Shown: piece after piece, positions 17,146-26,607 of the stretch | Layout of the letters: the number at the start of each line of letters is the position of its first letter | How positions within the stretch are numbered: position 1 is the stretch's first letter | DNA from: JAIBCC01 sp963763855 | GTDB taxonomy: Bacteria; Acidobacteriota; Blastocatellia; Pyrinomonadales; Pyrinomonadaceae | Reading direction: 5' to 3' | Assembly: GCA_963763855.1 (NCBI GenBank) | Contig: CAVXPU010000010.1 | Span: forward strand, 1 to 64,000 | Length of the DNA: 64,000 nt | The notes under the pieces: model-generated | Databases searched by the model: none | Seen by the model: the letters and a program-made list of their open reading frames with translations, nothing else | Told to the model about the DNA's origin: nothing | Translations under genes and position numbers: made by a program

Positions 17146-20022
17146 ATGAAAAGCAAATTATTCACACTTTTATTAATTATCACCGCTCAATTTAATTTAA
17201 ATCTTTATGCTCAGGAAACTAATGATCTAAACGGACAGGTTTCCGACAGTTTAGGCAGTGTTATTGTCGGAGCAACCGTTACGATTATTGATTCCAACAA
17301 AAATAAACACGTTACCATTACTAATCAAAAAGGTGAGTTTAGCTTTAAAAACCTGACGGCAGGTAAATACATTGTCACCACAACTGCACCTGATTTTTCT
17401 TTTGAAATTAACCGGATAGAAGTTGTTTCAGGAAAAAAATCAGCGTTGAAAATAACTTTGAATGTGCAAAAAATTAATGAAGCGGTTGAAATTGATAATG
17501 ATAACGAAGTTAATACTGATGCCGACAATAATAAATCTCAGATGGTTTTGGGTGGAAAAGATTTAGATGGTTTGCCAAGTGATCCTGAAGCATTGCAAGC
17601 TGCTTTGAATGCTTTGGTTGGGGGCAACGGCGGACCTGACGGAGCTCAATTCATCATTGATGGTTTTACTAATGGCAAAATGCCGCCTAAGGAAGCAATT
17701 CGGGAAATTCGGATTAATCGCAATCCGTTTTCAGCCGAATTTGAAAGGTTAGGTATTGCACGAATCGAAATTTTGACCAAACCCGGAACGGACAGTTGGC
17801 GAGGCTCAGCATTTTTGAATTTTAACGATGAAAGTTTGAACGCCCGCAATCCTTTCTCGCTTAATCGTGCCGCTTCGCAGACCAAAGTTTTTGGCGGAAC
17901 ACTCAGCGGTCCAATTAAAAGAGGAAAATCGTCATTCTTTTTAGATGCCAATTATTCAAGTTTTAAAAGCGGTTCAACGGTTAATGCTACTGTGCTTGAT
18001 AATTCGTTTAACGAAACTCAATTTAGTCAAGAATTTACAGTTCCAAACATTCGATTCTCACTTAGTCCGCGTTTTGATTATCAAATAAATTCAAGAAATA
18101 CATTGGTTGCCCGATACAGTTTTGCCAGTAATTACGCCCAAAATCTTGGACTTGTTGGATTCTCTTTACCATCGCGTTCATATTCAAATAATGGATACGA
18201 ACATCAATTTCAAATTACAGAAACAGCAATTCTTAACCCAAAAACCGTTAATGAAACACGGGTTCAGTATAATTTCAGCAAACGCAGACAAAACGGAGAT
18301 AATTCAATTCCAACGGTCAATGTTTCGAGTGCTTTTTTAGGAGGTGGACCCCAGGTTGGTAATAATTTTAACACTACTAATCGTTGGGAAATTCAAAATT
18401 TAACCACAACTTCGCTTGGAAAGAAGAACCAACACGCCGTTAAATTTGGCGGAATGCTGCGAACTATCGTAATTACAGACAAATCCGAGTTTAATTATGG
18501 CGGAACATTTGTTTTTGCTGGTGTATCGGAAATTGTTTTCAATTCGGTGGCTAATCGGTTTGAGCAAGTTTTATTGTATTCATCGATTGAACAATATCGG
18601 CAAAAATTATTGGGCAATCCTGACCCGCGTTTTAATCCGAACCAATTTACGATTACAAACGGAAATCCATTGGCTCAAGTTTCGCAACACGAGGTTGGGT
18701 TTTTTATAAGCGATGATTGGAAAATTACACAAAATCTCACTTTGGGATTTGGCGTTCGCTATGAAAATCAAACAAATATCAACGATAAATTAAATCTTGC
18801 CCCGCGTTTTAGTTTCGCCTGGCAACCTTGGACAAAATCTAAAACCGTTATCAGAGGCGGCGTGGGAGTTTTTTATAATCGTTTTGGCGAAAATAACACG
18901 TTGCAAGTTTTAAGGTCTGATGGCATTACTCAAAAACAATTTGTTGTCGCCAACAATCCGGCTATTCTCGGTCAGCCAATTTTCACATTAAACGGCGTAA
19001 GCAATTTACCAACACCGGAACAAATCGACTGGCTTGCCCCGCTAACTAATGTAACCAGAACAATTGACCCCAAAATTCAAGCTCCTTACACCATTCAGGC
19101 GTTGTTAGGATTTGAAAAACAGTTAAATCAAACGTCTGTTTTGGCAGTCACATATTCTTTGGCAAAAAGTTGGCATCTTTTCAGAACCCGTAATATTAAT
19201 GCCCCAATTTGTCCGCCATTAAGTAATTGTTCTTTCAACTCCGTGCGACCATTTTTAACAAAAGGTAATGTTTATCAAACCGAATCATCTGGATATTCAA
19301 ATTCGCAATTTCTGAATGTCAATTTGAATACCAGATTCGGTCAAAAGTTTTCAGTTTTTAGTAACTATCGATTTGGTGTCAACAAAGGTGATACGGACAG
19401 TTTTGGGCGTTCCGGCGGCGGAAGTTTTCCGGCTTATTCATACGAATTGGAAGATGAATATGGGTATAATTCACTCGACATTCGCCACAATCTCTTTATT
19501 GGCGGCGGTATTAAATTACCCAATAATTTCAGCTTAAACTCTTTTTTTAGTATAACTTCGGGAACGCCTTTTAACATTATTATCGGAGCAGATACAAACC
19601 TGGATACTCAATTTACCGAACGCCCGACCTTTGCACAATTGAATCGTCGTTGCCAAATGTTAAGTTTGAAAAATCGTTTTTGTAACATTGAAGATATTAC
19701 AAATTCCTTGGAAAAAATTATCCCGCGAAATTATGGAAGAGGAACGTGGGCAGCAAATGTAAATTTGAGTTTAGGAAAGACTTTTGCACTTGGTAAAAAT
19801 CAAAGAATCGTCAAAACTCCAAATCGTGAAATCAGCAAACCATACAATTTTGCAATAAACATCAATATTCACAACTTGTTTAATATCAATAATAAAGGCA
19901 ATCCAATTGCGAATCTTAGTTCTCCGATGTTTGGAAAAAATAATACAGGTAATAGCCTTTTCGGTTTTTCCGGCGGAGAAAATCAAAGAAAAATTGATGT
20001 CAATCTTCGATTTAATTGGTAA
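17146..20022 (+). CDS. TonB-dependent receptor/Oar-like outer-membrane protein with carboxypeptidase-regulatory domain
   Basis: 958 residues. Signal peptide MKSKLFTLLLIITAQFNLNL, then a carboxypeptidase-regulatory-like beta-sandwich (LNGQVSDSLGSVIVGATVTI, residues about 25-110). A plug-like domain includes FIIDGFTNGKMPPKEAIREI and FSAEFERLGIARIEILTKPG. A long beta barrel ends in NQRKIDVNLRFNW with a C-terminal aromatic. This is the Acidobacteriota/Oar type, often with weak TonB box and unknown substrate. The ribosome site is AGGAG. It directly follows the DUF5666-like gene. Ligand cannot be told; oligomeric or peptide substrates are typical of the wider family. Confidence 0.88.
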   Translation: MKSKLFTLLLIITAQFNLNLYAQETNDLNGQVSDSLGSVIVGATVTIIDSNKNKHVTITNQKGEFSFKNLTAGKYIVTTTAPDFSFEINRIEVVSGKKSALKITLNVQKINEAVEIDNDNEVNTDADNNKSQMVLGGKDLDGLPSDPEALQAALNALVGGNGGPDGAQFIIDGFTNGKMPPKEAIREIRINRNPFSAEFERLGIARIEILTKPGTDSWRGSAFLNFNDESLNARNPFSLNRAASQTKVFGGTLSGPIKRGKSSFFLDANYSSFKSGSTVNATVLDNSFNETQFSQEFTVPNIRFSLSPRFDYQINSRNTLVARYSFASNYAQNLGLVGFSLPSRSYSNNGYEHQFQITETAILNPKTVNETRVQYNFSKRRQNGDNSIPTVNVSSAFLGGGPQVGNNFNTTNRWEIQNLTTTSLGKKNQHAVKFGGMLRTIVITDKSEFNYGGTFVFAGVSEIVFNSVANRFEQVLLYSSIEQYRQKLLGNPDPRFNPNQFTITNGNPLAQVSQHEVGFFISDDWKITQNLTLGFGVRYENQTNINDKLNLAPRFSFAWQPWTKSKTVIRGGVGVFYNRFGENNTLQVLRSDGITQKQFVVANNPAILGQPIFTLNGVSNLPTPEQIDWLAPLTNVTRTIDPKIQAPYTIQALLGFEKQLNQTSVLAVTYSLAKSWHLFRTRNINAPICPPLSNCSFNSVRPFLTKGNVYQTESSGYSNSQFLNVNLNTRFGQKFSVFSNYRFGVNKGDTDSFGRSGGGSFPAYSYELEDEYGYNSLDIRHNLFIGGGIKLPNNFSLNSFFSITSGTPFNIIIGADTNLDTQFTERPTFAQLNRRCQMLSLKNRFCNIEDITNSLEKIIPRNYGRGTWAANVNLSLGKTFALGKNQRIVKTPNREISKPYNFAININIHNLFNINNKGNPIANLSSPMFGKNNTGNSLFGFSGGENQRKIDVNLRFNW

Positions 20023-20048
20023 AAACCTTTACTAAAAGATGTTTTAGA

Positions 20049-21248
20049 TTACTCGGCAAGCGGCTCGGCTTCATCGCCTCCATTAACCTCTTCAATTATA
20101 TCAGCGACAATTCCCTTCGAACCGCGATGTTCGCGAATGTGTTTGAGCAAAACTGTTGCCAAAGCGATAACCGGAATTGAAAGAAAAACGCCGGTAATTC
20201 CCGCAATTTGTTCACCTGCCAGCACAGATAAAATAATAGCCATCGGATGCAAATGAATCCCTTCGCGGACAATTCGCGGATAGAAAACATAATCTTGCAA
20301 AAGCCGTAAAACGATAAGGAAAATTGCGACGTAAACTGCCTGCGAAGTCGAATAAAAAGCACCGATCGTAATCGCTGTTATGGCAATCGTCAGTGGACCG
20401 ATGAGCGGAATGAATTCAAGAATACCTGCCAGAATGCCGAGTAAAAGTGCATAATTCAGATCAAGCAAGTAGAAGCCGATCGTGCAGATTGTCCCGATTA
20501 GAAAGCATGAAATGATCTGAGCTTTTGTGTAGGCAGCCAATGTATTGTTTACGTCATTCAGAAAAGATTCGGCTCTAAAACGCCAGGTGCCGCCCGGAAA
20601 AAGCCGCAAAAGAGACACCCGAAACATATTTGCGTCTTTCAAAAAGAAAAAAGAAAAGATGGGGATTAAAATCAACCAAGGCAAATACGTGACAATATTG
20701 AGCAATAATTCCCCGACAAATGCGGTTAAACTTGTACCAATTTCACCTAAAACAGAGCTGATCTTTACATTCACTTCTTCCTGAATTTGTTCGGGAATTT
20801 TGTATCTTTCGTATCGATTGCTAACGTCTTTCACCCACGTTTGAATTGAAGCGGTATAGGTTGGCACATTACTCGCCAATTGCCTTGCTTGCTCAGCAAT
20901 TCTCGGTGCGATAGCAGTTATTGCCAGCCCTAAAACAACAAATACAAGCAGATAAGCAATCACGATTGCCAAGCCACGCGGCATAAATTTTTCAAGGTGA
21001 CGCTCTTGAAATGGACGGCGAATTATATGAACCAACGGATTTAGCAAATAAGCCAGAAATACAGCAAGAACGATTAGAAACGCAAGTTTTGTAACAGATA
21101 TCAAAACGCTACCGAGAAATCCCCAAAGCGAAAGTATCAGCAAAACGATAACCGTAGTGCGGACAACAGTTGCAATCGAAGGGCTCGAAGAATCCAGAAA
21201 AACTCTGCGGGCAGTATCTTTTAATTCTCTTATTTTCTTTTCAGCCAT
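20049..21248 (-). CDS. AI-2E family transporter (YhhQ/TqsA/PerM-like)
   Basis: 399-residue polytopic membrane protein of the AI-2E transporter family (PF01594). It has an N-terminal hairpin of two helices (VIVLLILSLWGFLGSVLIS, LAFLIVLAVFLAYLLNPLV) with the conserved LNPLVHIIRRPF. A cytoplasmic/periplasmic amphipathic stretch follows (residues about 115-165), then a second bundle with ILEFIPLIGPLTIAITAI, the most conserved motif. The C-terminus is acidic. Members export small molecules or ions; the AI-2 role holds for few of them. Convergent with the upstream receptor gene, 26 bases apart, and 7 bases downstream of a lipoprotein gene on the same strand. Confidence 0.9.
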   Translation of the reverse strand: MAEKKIRELKDTARRVFLDSSSPSIATVVRTTVIVLLILSLWGFLGSVLISVTKLAFLIVLAVFLAYLLNPLVHIIRRPFQERHLEKFMPRGLAIVIAYLLVFVVLGLAITAIAPRIAEQARQLASNVPTYTASIQTWVKDVSNRYERYKIPEQIQEEVNVKISSVLGEIGTSLTAFVGELLLNIVTYLPWLILIPIFSFFFLKDANMFRVSLLRLFPGGTWRFRAESFLNDVNNTLAAYTKAQIISCFLIGTICTIGFYLLDLNYALLLGILAGILEFIPLIGPLTIAITAITIGAFYSTSQAVYVAIFLIVLRLLQDYVFYPRIVREGIHLHPMAIILSVLAGEQIAGITGVFLSIPVIALATVLLKHIREHRGSKGIVADIIEEVNGGDEAEPLAE

Positions 21249-21255
21249 AAATTTC

Positions 21256-21684
21256 CTAACGATTTACGTTGTTATTTTGTTCTATTTTCTGTTCAAAAGG
21301 CTTTGGCGAGTAATCTTCAATCCTAAAACGTTTTTTCAAAGCTTCAAGATTTTCAGGTATAAAAGTGTAATTTGAGCCAGCAATTACACCTTTCTTATCA
21401 CTTGTTAAAACCCACTGATTCGTATCAAAAGGAGCATTATCTTTCAAATATTTCTTATCATCGCCGCTAAAAATCTCGCCGTCCTTTTTTCTGAAGACAT
21501 AAATAAATTCAAAGTTCCCCGTTTGAACTGATTTCAGACGTTCTTCCAGATCATCAATGATTATTTCAGGCGTATTTTCAACTGGTGCGGGAGTCGGCTG
21601 TCTGTCATTCAGAATAGTTTGGTTCGGCTGGCAACCAAGTGAAACCAACAAAAGGAGGATAAAAATCAGTAATCTGGCTTTCAT
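21256..21684 (-). CDS. uncharacterised lipoprotein
   Basis: 142 residues with a lipoprotein signal peptide: MKARLLIFILLLLVSLGCQP, with lipobox LVSLGC and Cys18. A Pro-rich linker (RQPTPAPVENTP) leads to a small domain with EFIYVFRKKDGEIFSGDDKK. No family is recognised. It lies 7 bases upstream of the AI-2E transporter start on the same strand, so the two probably form an operon. Confidence 0.7.
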   Translation of the reverse strand: MKARLLIFILLLLVSLGCQPNQTILNDRQPTPAPVENTPEIIIDDLEERLKSVQTGNFEFIYVFRKKDGEIFSGDDKKYLKDNAPFDTNQWVLTSDKKGVIAGSNYTFIPENLEALKKRFRIEDYSPKPFEQKIEQNNNVNR

Positions 21685-21785
21685 AATTTTTACAGAAAGG
21701 TCTTTGGCTTTTGGTCTTTGAATAATTCAGTTATCTAAATTACCGAATAAAAATCGCAAATCCAAAATCACCAATCCAAAATCGG

Positions 21786-23624
21786 TTACGGCTCTACTTC
21801 CTCTTCAACATTTGGTTCCGAATTCGCCTTTTTCTCGTCGTTTTTCATCTGTTCATCAAGCTGTTTTTTCTCTTCTTCGGTAAGCTTCGATTCGTCATCG
21901 TCGTCTTTGGATTCCGACGGAGCATCGCCTTTTTGATCGCGAATTTTCAAGATAATCGCTTCAGAATCGTCGTAAACCTTTTCACACCAGCCGCTTTCGA
22001 GTGCCTTTGCTATCATATCCGAATTTTCTTTCGCATCAGTAAAAATATATTTTGAGCCAAATTTATCGCGAATTTCCGGAGCAGGATCTTCAACTTTTCC
22101 GCCCGTAATTTCCGTCAAACGTTTGTATAGATCAGGATTTTTCGAATAAAGGTAATTTGGATCGAGTCCGTAAACATAGCTGTGTTTTTGGTCATAAAAA
22201 AACATTTTCGGAAAATCATCCCAGTTGCAATTAAAAATTCGCTCGCCCGCCGGAACATTTTCCAAAAGCCAATTCATCGCTTCTTCATATCTCCCATTTG
22301 CCTCGTTATTCTTGATGGTCGTCATCATTCCTTCTTGCTTGACGCTGCCAAAATCTACGCCTCTGAAATTGTAGAAGACCAATAGAATGAATAAGATACC
22401 GAGAGTCCACTGAGCTGCTTGCGTGAAACTATTGATAAGCGTCTGCTTGCCAGATGCTTTATCGGAATCGAGCAAAGGCTCAATATCTTTGTGAAAATAA
22501 TCTGGTAATTGGATAACATTCGGCTGCTTGAAAGCCTGCCAGGCAAACGCGGCGAAGAGAATCGCAAATGGCGGAAAATATTCTGCAAAACGTTTCGAAC
22601 GAAATTGTGAAACCAGCAAAATCGATACAAAAACTAAAAAGAACGTAGCTTTTTCAGGCAACTTTCCGCCTTTTGGAGCAAACAAAATATAACCGATCAG
22701 CATTGCGATCAGTGCGACCGGAAAATGCGTTAAAAGCTCAAGTCCGGTGTATGGATACCATTCGCCGCCGACCGGTACAACAAAATCCCCGATCTTTAAT
22801 TTTTCGATGAAATGCTCAATGAAAAGCCCTAAATTCTGTGGAAAATATGGATTGATCAAATTGCCCAAAATCATGCCGCCGCCTGTGTATGCAAGCGGCT
22901 GCCACTCAAATTTCCGTTCATTCCAGGCGATTATGGCTACCCAAATCATCGCCGCAATAAATAGCAAAGGAAACAAGCTATATGTCCAAACAAAGACGAA
23001 CATCAGAGGCAAAAGCCAAACGTATTTCCGCTCGAAAAGCAGATAAATTCCAATAATGCTGTAAATTATCGTGAGCGGCGGAGCTTTACCCATGTTCATC
23101 CGATAGAAAAACGGATTCGCACACGTGATTATCGCTCCAAACCAGAGCAATAAATTATCGACTTTGTAATAAAATAAAAGCCAATAAACAGAGAAAATCG
23201 CCAAGCTTGCATAAAAAACCGAAGCGATCTTTGCTGCCAAGACTGGCTCAAAAAACCACAAAAACGGTATCTGCAAAAGGTGAAAAAGGAAATGATGGTC
23301 GGCGTAAGTATCGGGACCTAAAACAGTTAGCGGAAGCCAACTAAATTCCGGCAGCCATTTTCCATGACTGAAATTTTCCCAAAGCATCGCACTCCAGCGA
23401 ATGTGATAATAGCCATCCCAATCGCCGCAGCAGACCGCATCGGTAGAAAACTGCAGCATTATCATCAACATCACAATCGCCAACAAGCCAAAAACCAGAT
23501 AAACCCAACGCACCGCTTCATCAGTTCCAAGCCAAGTCTTCCAACTTTGCTTAGGAGTTTGATTGGTTGCATGTGGTTTTTCAGTCACTTCAATTTTGTC
23601 TTCTAAATCTATAATTTCTTCCAT
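21786..23624 (-). CDS. GT-C-type membrane protein, STT3/PMT-like
   Basis: 612 residues. A short cytoplasmic N-terminus precedes a hydrophobic core of about 12 helices, then a soluble C-terminal domain from about residue 420 with a strongly acidic Lys/Glu tail. The first extracytoplasmic loop carries CCGDWDGYYHIRWSAMLWEN, an acidic pattern like the DxD-type loop of GT-C enzymes, and TYADHHFLFHLL follows. The soluble part (VPAGERIFNCNWDDFPKMFF) resembles the post-membrane region of similar bacterial proteins. GT-C enzymes transfer sugars from polyprenyl lipids. The exact family is uncertain. Monocistronic as far as can be seen. Confidence 0.65.
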   Translation of the reverse strand: MEEIIDLEDKIEVTEKPHATNQTPKQSWKTWLGTDEAVRWVYLVFGLLAIVMLMIMLQFSTDAVCCGDWDGYYHIRWSAMLWENFSHGKWLPEFSWLPLTVLGPDTYADHHFLFHLLQIPFLWFFEPVLAAKIASVFYASLAIFSVYWLLFYYKVDNLLLWFGAIITCANPFFYRMNMGKAPPLTIIYSIIGIYLLFERKYVWLLPLMFVFVWTYSLFPLLFIAAMIWVAIIAWNERKFEWQPLAYTGGGMILGNLINPYFPQNLGLFIEHFIEKLKIGDFVVPVGGEWYPYTGLELLTHFPVALIAMLIGYILFAPKGGKLPEKATFFLVFVSILLVSQFRSKRFAEYFPPFAILFAAFAWQAFKQPNVIQLPDYFHKDIEPLLDSDKASGKQTLINSFTQAAQWTLGILFILLVFYNFRGVDFGSVKQEGMMTTIKNNEANGRYEEAMNWLLENVPAGERIFNCNWDDFPKMFFYDQKHSYVYGLDPNYLYSKNPDLYKRLTEITGGKVEDPAPEIRDKFGSKYIFTDAKENSDMIAKALESGWCEKVYDDSEAIILKIRDQKGDAPSESKDDDDESKLTEEEKKQLDEQMKNDEKKANSEPNVEEEVEP

Positions 23625-23737
23625 TATTAAGCCCTAAAAAATACTTTCAAAGTCAAAAAAATACCACGATTTTCGGAAAAACGCATTTGCCAATAGCCAT
23701 TCGCGGATTTAAAGTGAAAAAGGTTAAAGGTGGAAAT

Positions 23738-23793
23738 GTGAAAAAGTTTGAGCGGTTTTGAAAGCGTCAAAAATGAGATTACAACTTTTTCAC
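23738..23793. repeat. inverted heptamer-type repeat upstream of the alpha/beta hydrolase
   Basis: GTGAAAAAGTT (23738-23748) and AACTTTTTCAC (23783-23793) are perfect inverted repeats set in a longer field of AAAAAGG-like units on one side and CTTTTTAC-like units on the other. It looks like one of the short repeats scattered through this genome. Confidence 0.6.
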
Positions 23794-23826
23794 TTTTTTA
23801 CCTTTTTACTTTTTATCCTTTAGAAA

Positions 23827-24462
23827 ATGTATCCACAAGGCAATTTATTTATCCCGTGTCCGCACGGCAGATTGGAAGCCATTCTCAAAGAACCCGCCGG
23901 AAAATTTCGCGGCGTGGCTTTGATTGCTCATCCGCATCCACTTGGGGATGGAACAATGCATAATAAAGTTGTTTTTCGTGCCGCTGCCGGATTGATTGAC
24001 GCAGACTTGGTAGCACTCAGATTTAACTTTCGCGGAGTTGGACTTTCGACCGGAACACACGACGAAGGGAAAGGCGAACAAGACGATATCAAAACAGCAT
24101 TAGATTTTTTATCGGAAAATTATCCAAATGAACCAATCACATTCGCGGGATTTTCATTCGGCTCGCGTTTCGGAACAGAAGTTGCGATGCACGATGAGAG
24201 AATCGTAAGTATTATCAGCATCGGAACGCCCGTAGATAAATACGATTACGAATTTTTGCACGGTTGCGATAAACCGATTCTGTTCGTTCACGGCGACAAT
24301 GATGAATTCGGCAAAGTCGGGAAATTAAAAGAATTATTTGATAGTTTGACGGAAACAGACGATAAAGAAATGGTCGTTTTTGAAGATTGCGGACATTTTT
24401 TCGATAAACATCTGCAACAATTACGCGAAACTATTGCTAATTGGACGAAAGAAAGAATTTAA
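23827..24462 (+). CDS. alpha/beta hydrolase
   Basis: 211-residue serine hydrolase of the small alpha/beta type similar to YsgA/‘KefA-adjacent’ esterases. The oxyanion region is LIAHPHPLGDGTMHNKVVF, with the HPHP motif typical of this subfamily. The nucleophile elbow is FAGFSFGSRFG (Ser), the acid is in LFVHGDNDEFG, and the His in FEDCGHFFDKH. Substrate is unknown. No signal peptide, so it is cytoplasmic. It is followed 36 bases later by the AAA ATPase gene on the same strand, but the hydrolase is a common housekeeping type and may be unrelated to it. Confidence 0.85.
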   Translation: MYPQGNLFIPCPHGRLEAILKEPAGKFRGVALIAHPHPLGDGTMHNKVVFRAAAGLIDADLVALRFNFRGVGLSTGTHDEGKGEQDDIKTALDFLSENYPNEPITFAGFSFGSRFGTEVAMHDERIVSIISIGTPVDKYDYEFLHGCDKPILFVHGDNDEFGKVGKLKELFDSLTETDDKEMVVFEDCGHFFDKHLQQLRETIANWTKERI

Positions 24463-24498
24463 CGAAATTTGTGATAAAATTTGCTTGAGGATAAACGT

Positions 24499-25560
24499 AT
24501 GGCTGAACTTCTTTTAGATTCATTGGAAATTAAAGGTTATCGCTGTTTTGAACACCTGACGATTGAAAAACTTGGTCGGGTGAATTTGATTGTTGGGAAG
24601 AATAATGTTGGGAAAACTGCGTTGTTGGAGGCTTTGTGGATTTATGCAAAGGCAACTTCTTGGAGCTCATTGATTAAAACTCTAAATTCACTTTTAGAAT
24701 TAAGAAATGAAAAAGAAAGATCAGAGGGTAATCAAAGATCTTTAATAAATTCTATCACCTCTATTCCACTTGAAATAAATGAAAATGTTGGTTCGCATTT
24801 TAGACATTTATTTAACAAAAGACCTCAAAAAAATAAAGCTCGATTTTCTATAGTTATCGAAAATTTTTTGCCGAATAATTCTAAAATAATTAAAAAAGAT
24901 ATTAGAAATGGGGTTACAATTGATTATGAATTACATCAAGATGCTTGTTTAATTACTTCTCCCAATATAGTGACTCAAACCTTCCACAAAGATATAGTTA
25001 ATTTATTTGTTCAATCAAGCGGATTAAATACAAGATTGCTTACTGAAATTTGGGATGATGTCATACTAAAGAATGAAGAAGATGAGGCAGTCAAATCTCT
25101 TAAAATTATCACTCCAAGATTAGTTGATTTAAATTTTATAAATTATCCGAAAGGCGGTAGAAATCGAGTTCCAGTAGCTCGACTAGAAAATATAGAAGAG
25201 AGAATTCCATTAAGCAGTTTAGGAGAAGGAATGAACAGATTGCTTGGGATTGCTTTAGCCTTAGTCAATTGCAAACATGGTATTTTATTGATTGACGAAG
25301 TAGAAATCGGCTTACATTACTCAGTTTTGCCCGATGTCTGGAAACTAATTTTCAAAACAGCTAAAGACCTCAATGTTCAAGTTTTTGCCACCACGCACAG
25401 CAAAGATTGTATCGAAGCCTTTACGCAAGCGGCGATTGATGATGAAGAAAGTGAAGGAATGCTGATCAGGTTGGTAAAAAAAGACGATAAAATAAAAGCA
25501 TTTACATTTGATGAAAAAGAGCTTGAAACCATAAAATACGACGAGATTGAGGTGCGTTAA
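24499..25560 (+). CDS. AAA ATPase, OLD/ABC-type (AAA_15/AAA_21), partner of DUF3226 protein
   Basis: 353 residues from ATG 24499, chosen for the ribosome site TGAGGA; a TTG 18 bases upstream is less likely. ABC-type ATPase domain: Walker A GKNNVGKT (residues 33-40), signature-like LSSLGEGMNRLLG (about 236-248), Walker B GILLIDEVEIG (DE at about 266-267) and the switch His in VFATTHSKD (about 300). The inserted middle (residues 60-210) is Lys/Asn-rich, lower in GC and poorly conserved looking. The stop overlaps the next start (TAATG). ATPases of this type pair with TOPRIM nucleases in OLD, Gabija and PARIS systems. A defence role is an inference from that architecture. Confidence 0.85.
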   Translation: MAELLLDSLEIKGYRCFEHLTIEKLGRVNLIVGKNNVGKTALLEALWIYAKATSWSSLIKTLNSLLELRNEKERSEGNQRSLINSITSIPLEINENVGSHFRHLFNKRPQKNKARFSIVIENFLPNNSKIIKKDIRNGVTIDYELHQDACLITSPNIVTQTFHKDIVNLFVQSSGLNTRLLTEIWDDVILKNEEDEAVKSLKIITPRLVDLNFINYPKGGRNRVPVARLENIEERIPLSSLGEGMNRLLGIALALVNCKHGILLIDEVEIGLHYSVLPDVWKLIFKTAKDLNVQVFATTHSKDCIEAFTQAAIDDEESEGMLIRLVKKDDKIKAFTFDEKELETIKYDEIEVR

Positions 25561-26186
25561 TGCAAAGAAAAAAAGTTCTTTTGGTTGAAGGCATAAACGA
25601 TAAACACGTTATCAATAACCTCCTAAAAATTCATAATTCAGAACTTGCCGATGAAATTACAATTCGAGATAAGCAAGGCATCACTAATATTTTAGAAACT
25701 CTAAAAATTGAAGTTGAGGCAAATCAAGATTTTTTAGGAATCGTTGTTGATGCAAATGCAAGTCTTGATTCTCGTTGGCAAAGTTTAACTGACCGTTTGA
25801 AAGAAGTTGGTTATTCAAAAACGTCCGTAAATCCGCTAAAAAGCGGTTTGATTTTGGAATCTGAAGATTTTCTCCCAAAACTCGGTATTTGGGTAATGCC
25901 AAACAATGAACTGGTTGGGAAAATCGAAAATTTTATTCGACTTTTAGTAGCCAAAGAAAAAGAACCTCTTTGGAAAATTGTCGAAACATCTGTTAACGAT
26001 ATTCCGAATGAACACAAACTCTTTGCGGAAAAAGACTTAATTAAAGCACAAGTTCATACTTTTCTTGCTTGGCAAGACGAGCCCGGCAGACCAATGGGTG
26101 AATCAATTACACGAAGATATTTTAAGCCTGACGCACCAGAAGCACAAAAATTTATAAGTTGGCTGAAACTCCTTTTTGTAGAATAA
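25560..26186 (+). CDS. DUF3226 (TOPRIM-like) protein
   Basis: 208 residues, translationally coupled to the AAA ATPase by TAATG. The N-terminus KKVLLVEGINDKHVINNLLK has the TOPRIM glutamate (Glu10) and the LVEGxxD signature. The second acidic region is LGIVVDANASLDSRW (Asp64, Asp70), as in DUF3226. It has no fused helicase. The C-terminal part holds a helical region ending AQKFISWLKLLFVE. TOPRIM folds cut or join DNA/RNA using two acidic sites and magnesium. With the ATPase it forms a two-gene module like AriA-AriB (PARIS) or a split OLD protein, although AriB carries DUF4435, not DUF3226. Confidence 0.82.
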   Translation: MQRKKVLLVEGINDKHVINNLLKIHNSELADEITIRDKQGITNILETLKIEVEANQDFLGIVVDANASLDSRWQSLTDRLKEVGYSKTSVNPLKSGLILESEDFLPKLGIWVMPNNELVGKIENFIRLLVAKEKEPLWKIVETSVNDIPNEHKLFAEKDLIKAQVHTFLAWQDEPGRPMGESITRRYFKPDAPEAQKFISWLKLLFVE

Positions 26187-26190
26187 TTTT

Positions 26191-26607
26191 ATGAATAAAG
26201 ACCAATGCCAAATCCAAAATCCGAAACCCGAAATCCTCCGCGATGCCGCGATTCGAATAACGATGATGCCGCGTGATACAAATGCTCACGGAACCGTTTT
26301 TGGCGGAATCATTTTGAGTTATATCGATGTTGCGGGGGGAGTTGAAGCCGCTCGTCATACTCATCATGATAGATTCGTAACCGTTGCAATGAAAGAAGTT
26401 ATCTTTCACGAACCGGTGTTTATCGGCGATCTGGTAAGTTTTTACGCGGAAACGATAAAGGTGGGAAATACTTCGATCACGATAAAAGTTACGGTCGAAT
26501 CCGAACGTTTTGGTTCACGCGGAGATGCCGTGAAAGTGACGGAAGCCGAAGTTATTTACGTCGCGATTAATCAGAATCGGGAAAAAGTTCGAATCGGAAA
26601 CGCGTAA
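26191..26607 (+). CDS. acyl-CoA thioesterase, hotdog fold
   Basis: 138 residues. Hotdog-fold thioesterase of the YciA/BFIT type that releases CoA from acyl-CoA. Conserved start of the domain is IRITMMPRDTNAHGTVFGGI, with Asn and Asp of the active site in DTNAHG and the helix LSYIDVAGGVEAARH. It ends with EAEVIYVAINQN. The first 15 residues (NKDQCQIQNPKPEIL) are encoded by a heptamer-like repeat (CAAAATC, CGAAACC, CGAAATC) and are probably not part of the ancestral protein. It starts 4 bases after the DUF3226 stop; the pairing looks like chance. Confidence 0.88.
   Translation: MNKDQCQIQNPKPEILRDAAIRITMMPRDTNAHGTVFGGIILSYIDVAGGVEAARHTHHDRFVTVAMKEVIFHEPVFIGDLVSFYAETIKVGNTSITIKVTVESERFGSRGDAVKVTEAEVIYVAINQNREKVRIGNA

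Noticed and set aside
24481..24498. TTG start at 24481 for the AAA ATPase
   Set aside because: ATG 24499 has the ribosome site TGAGGA at proper spacing and the domain begins there.
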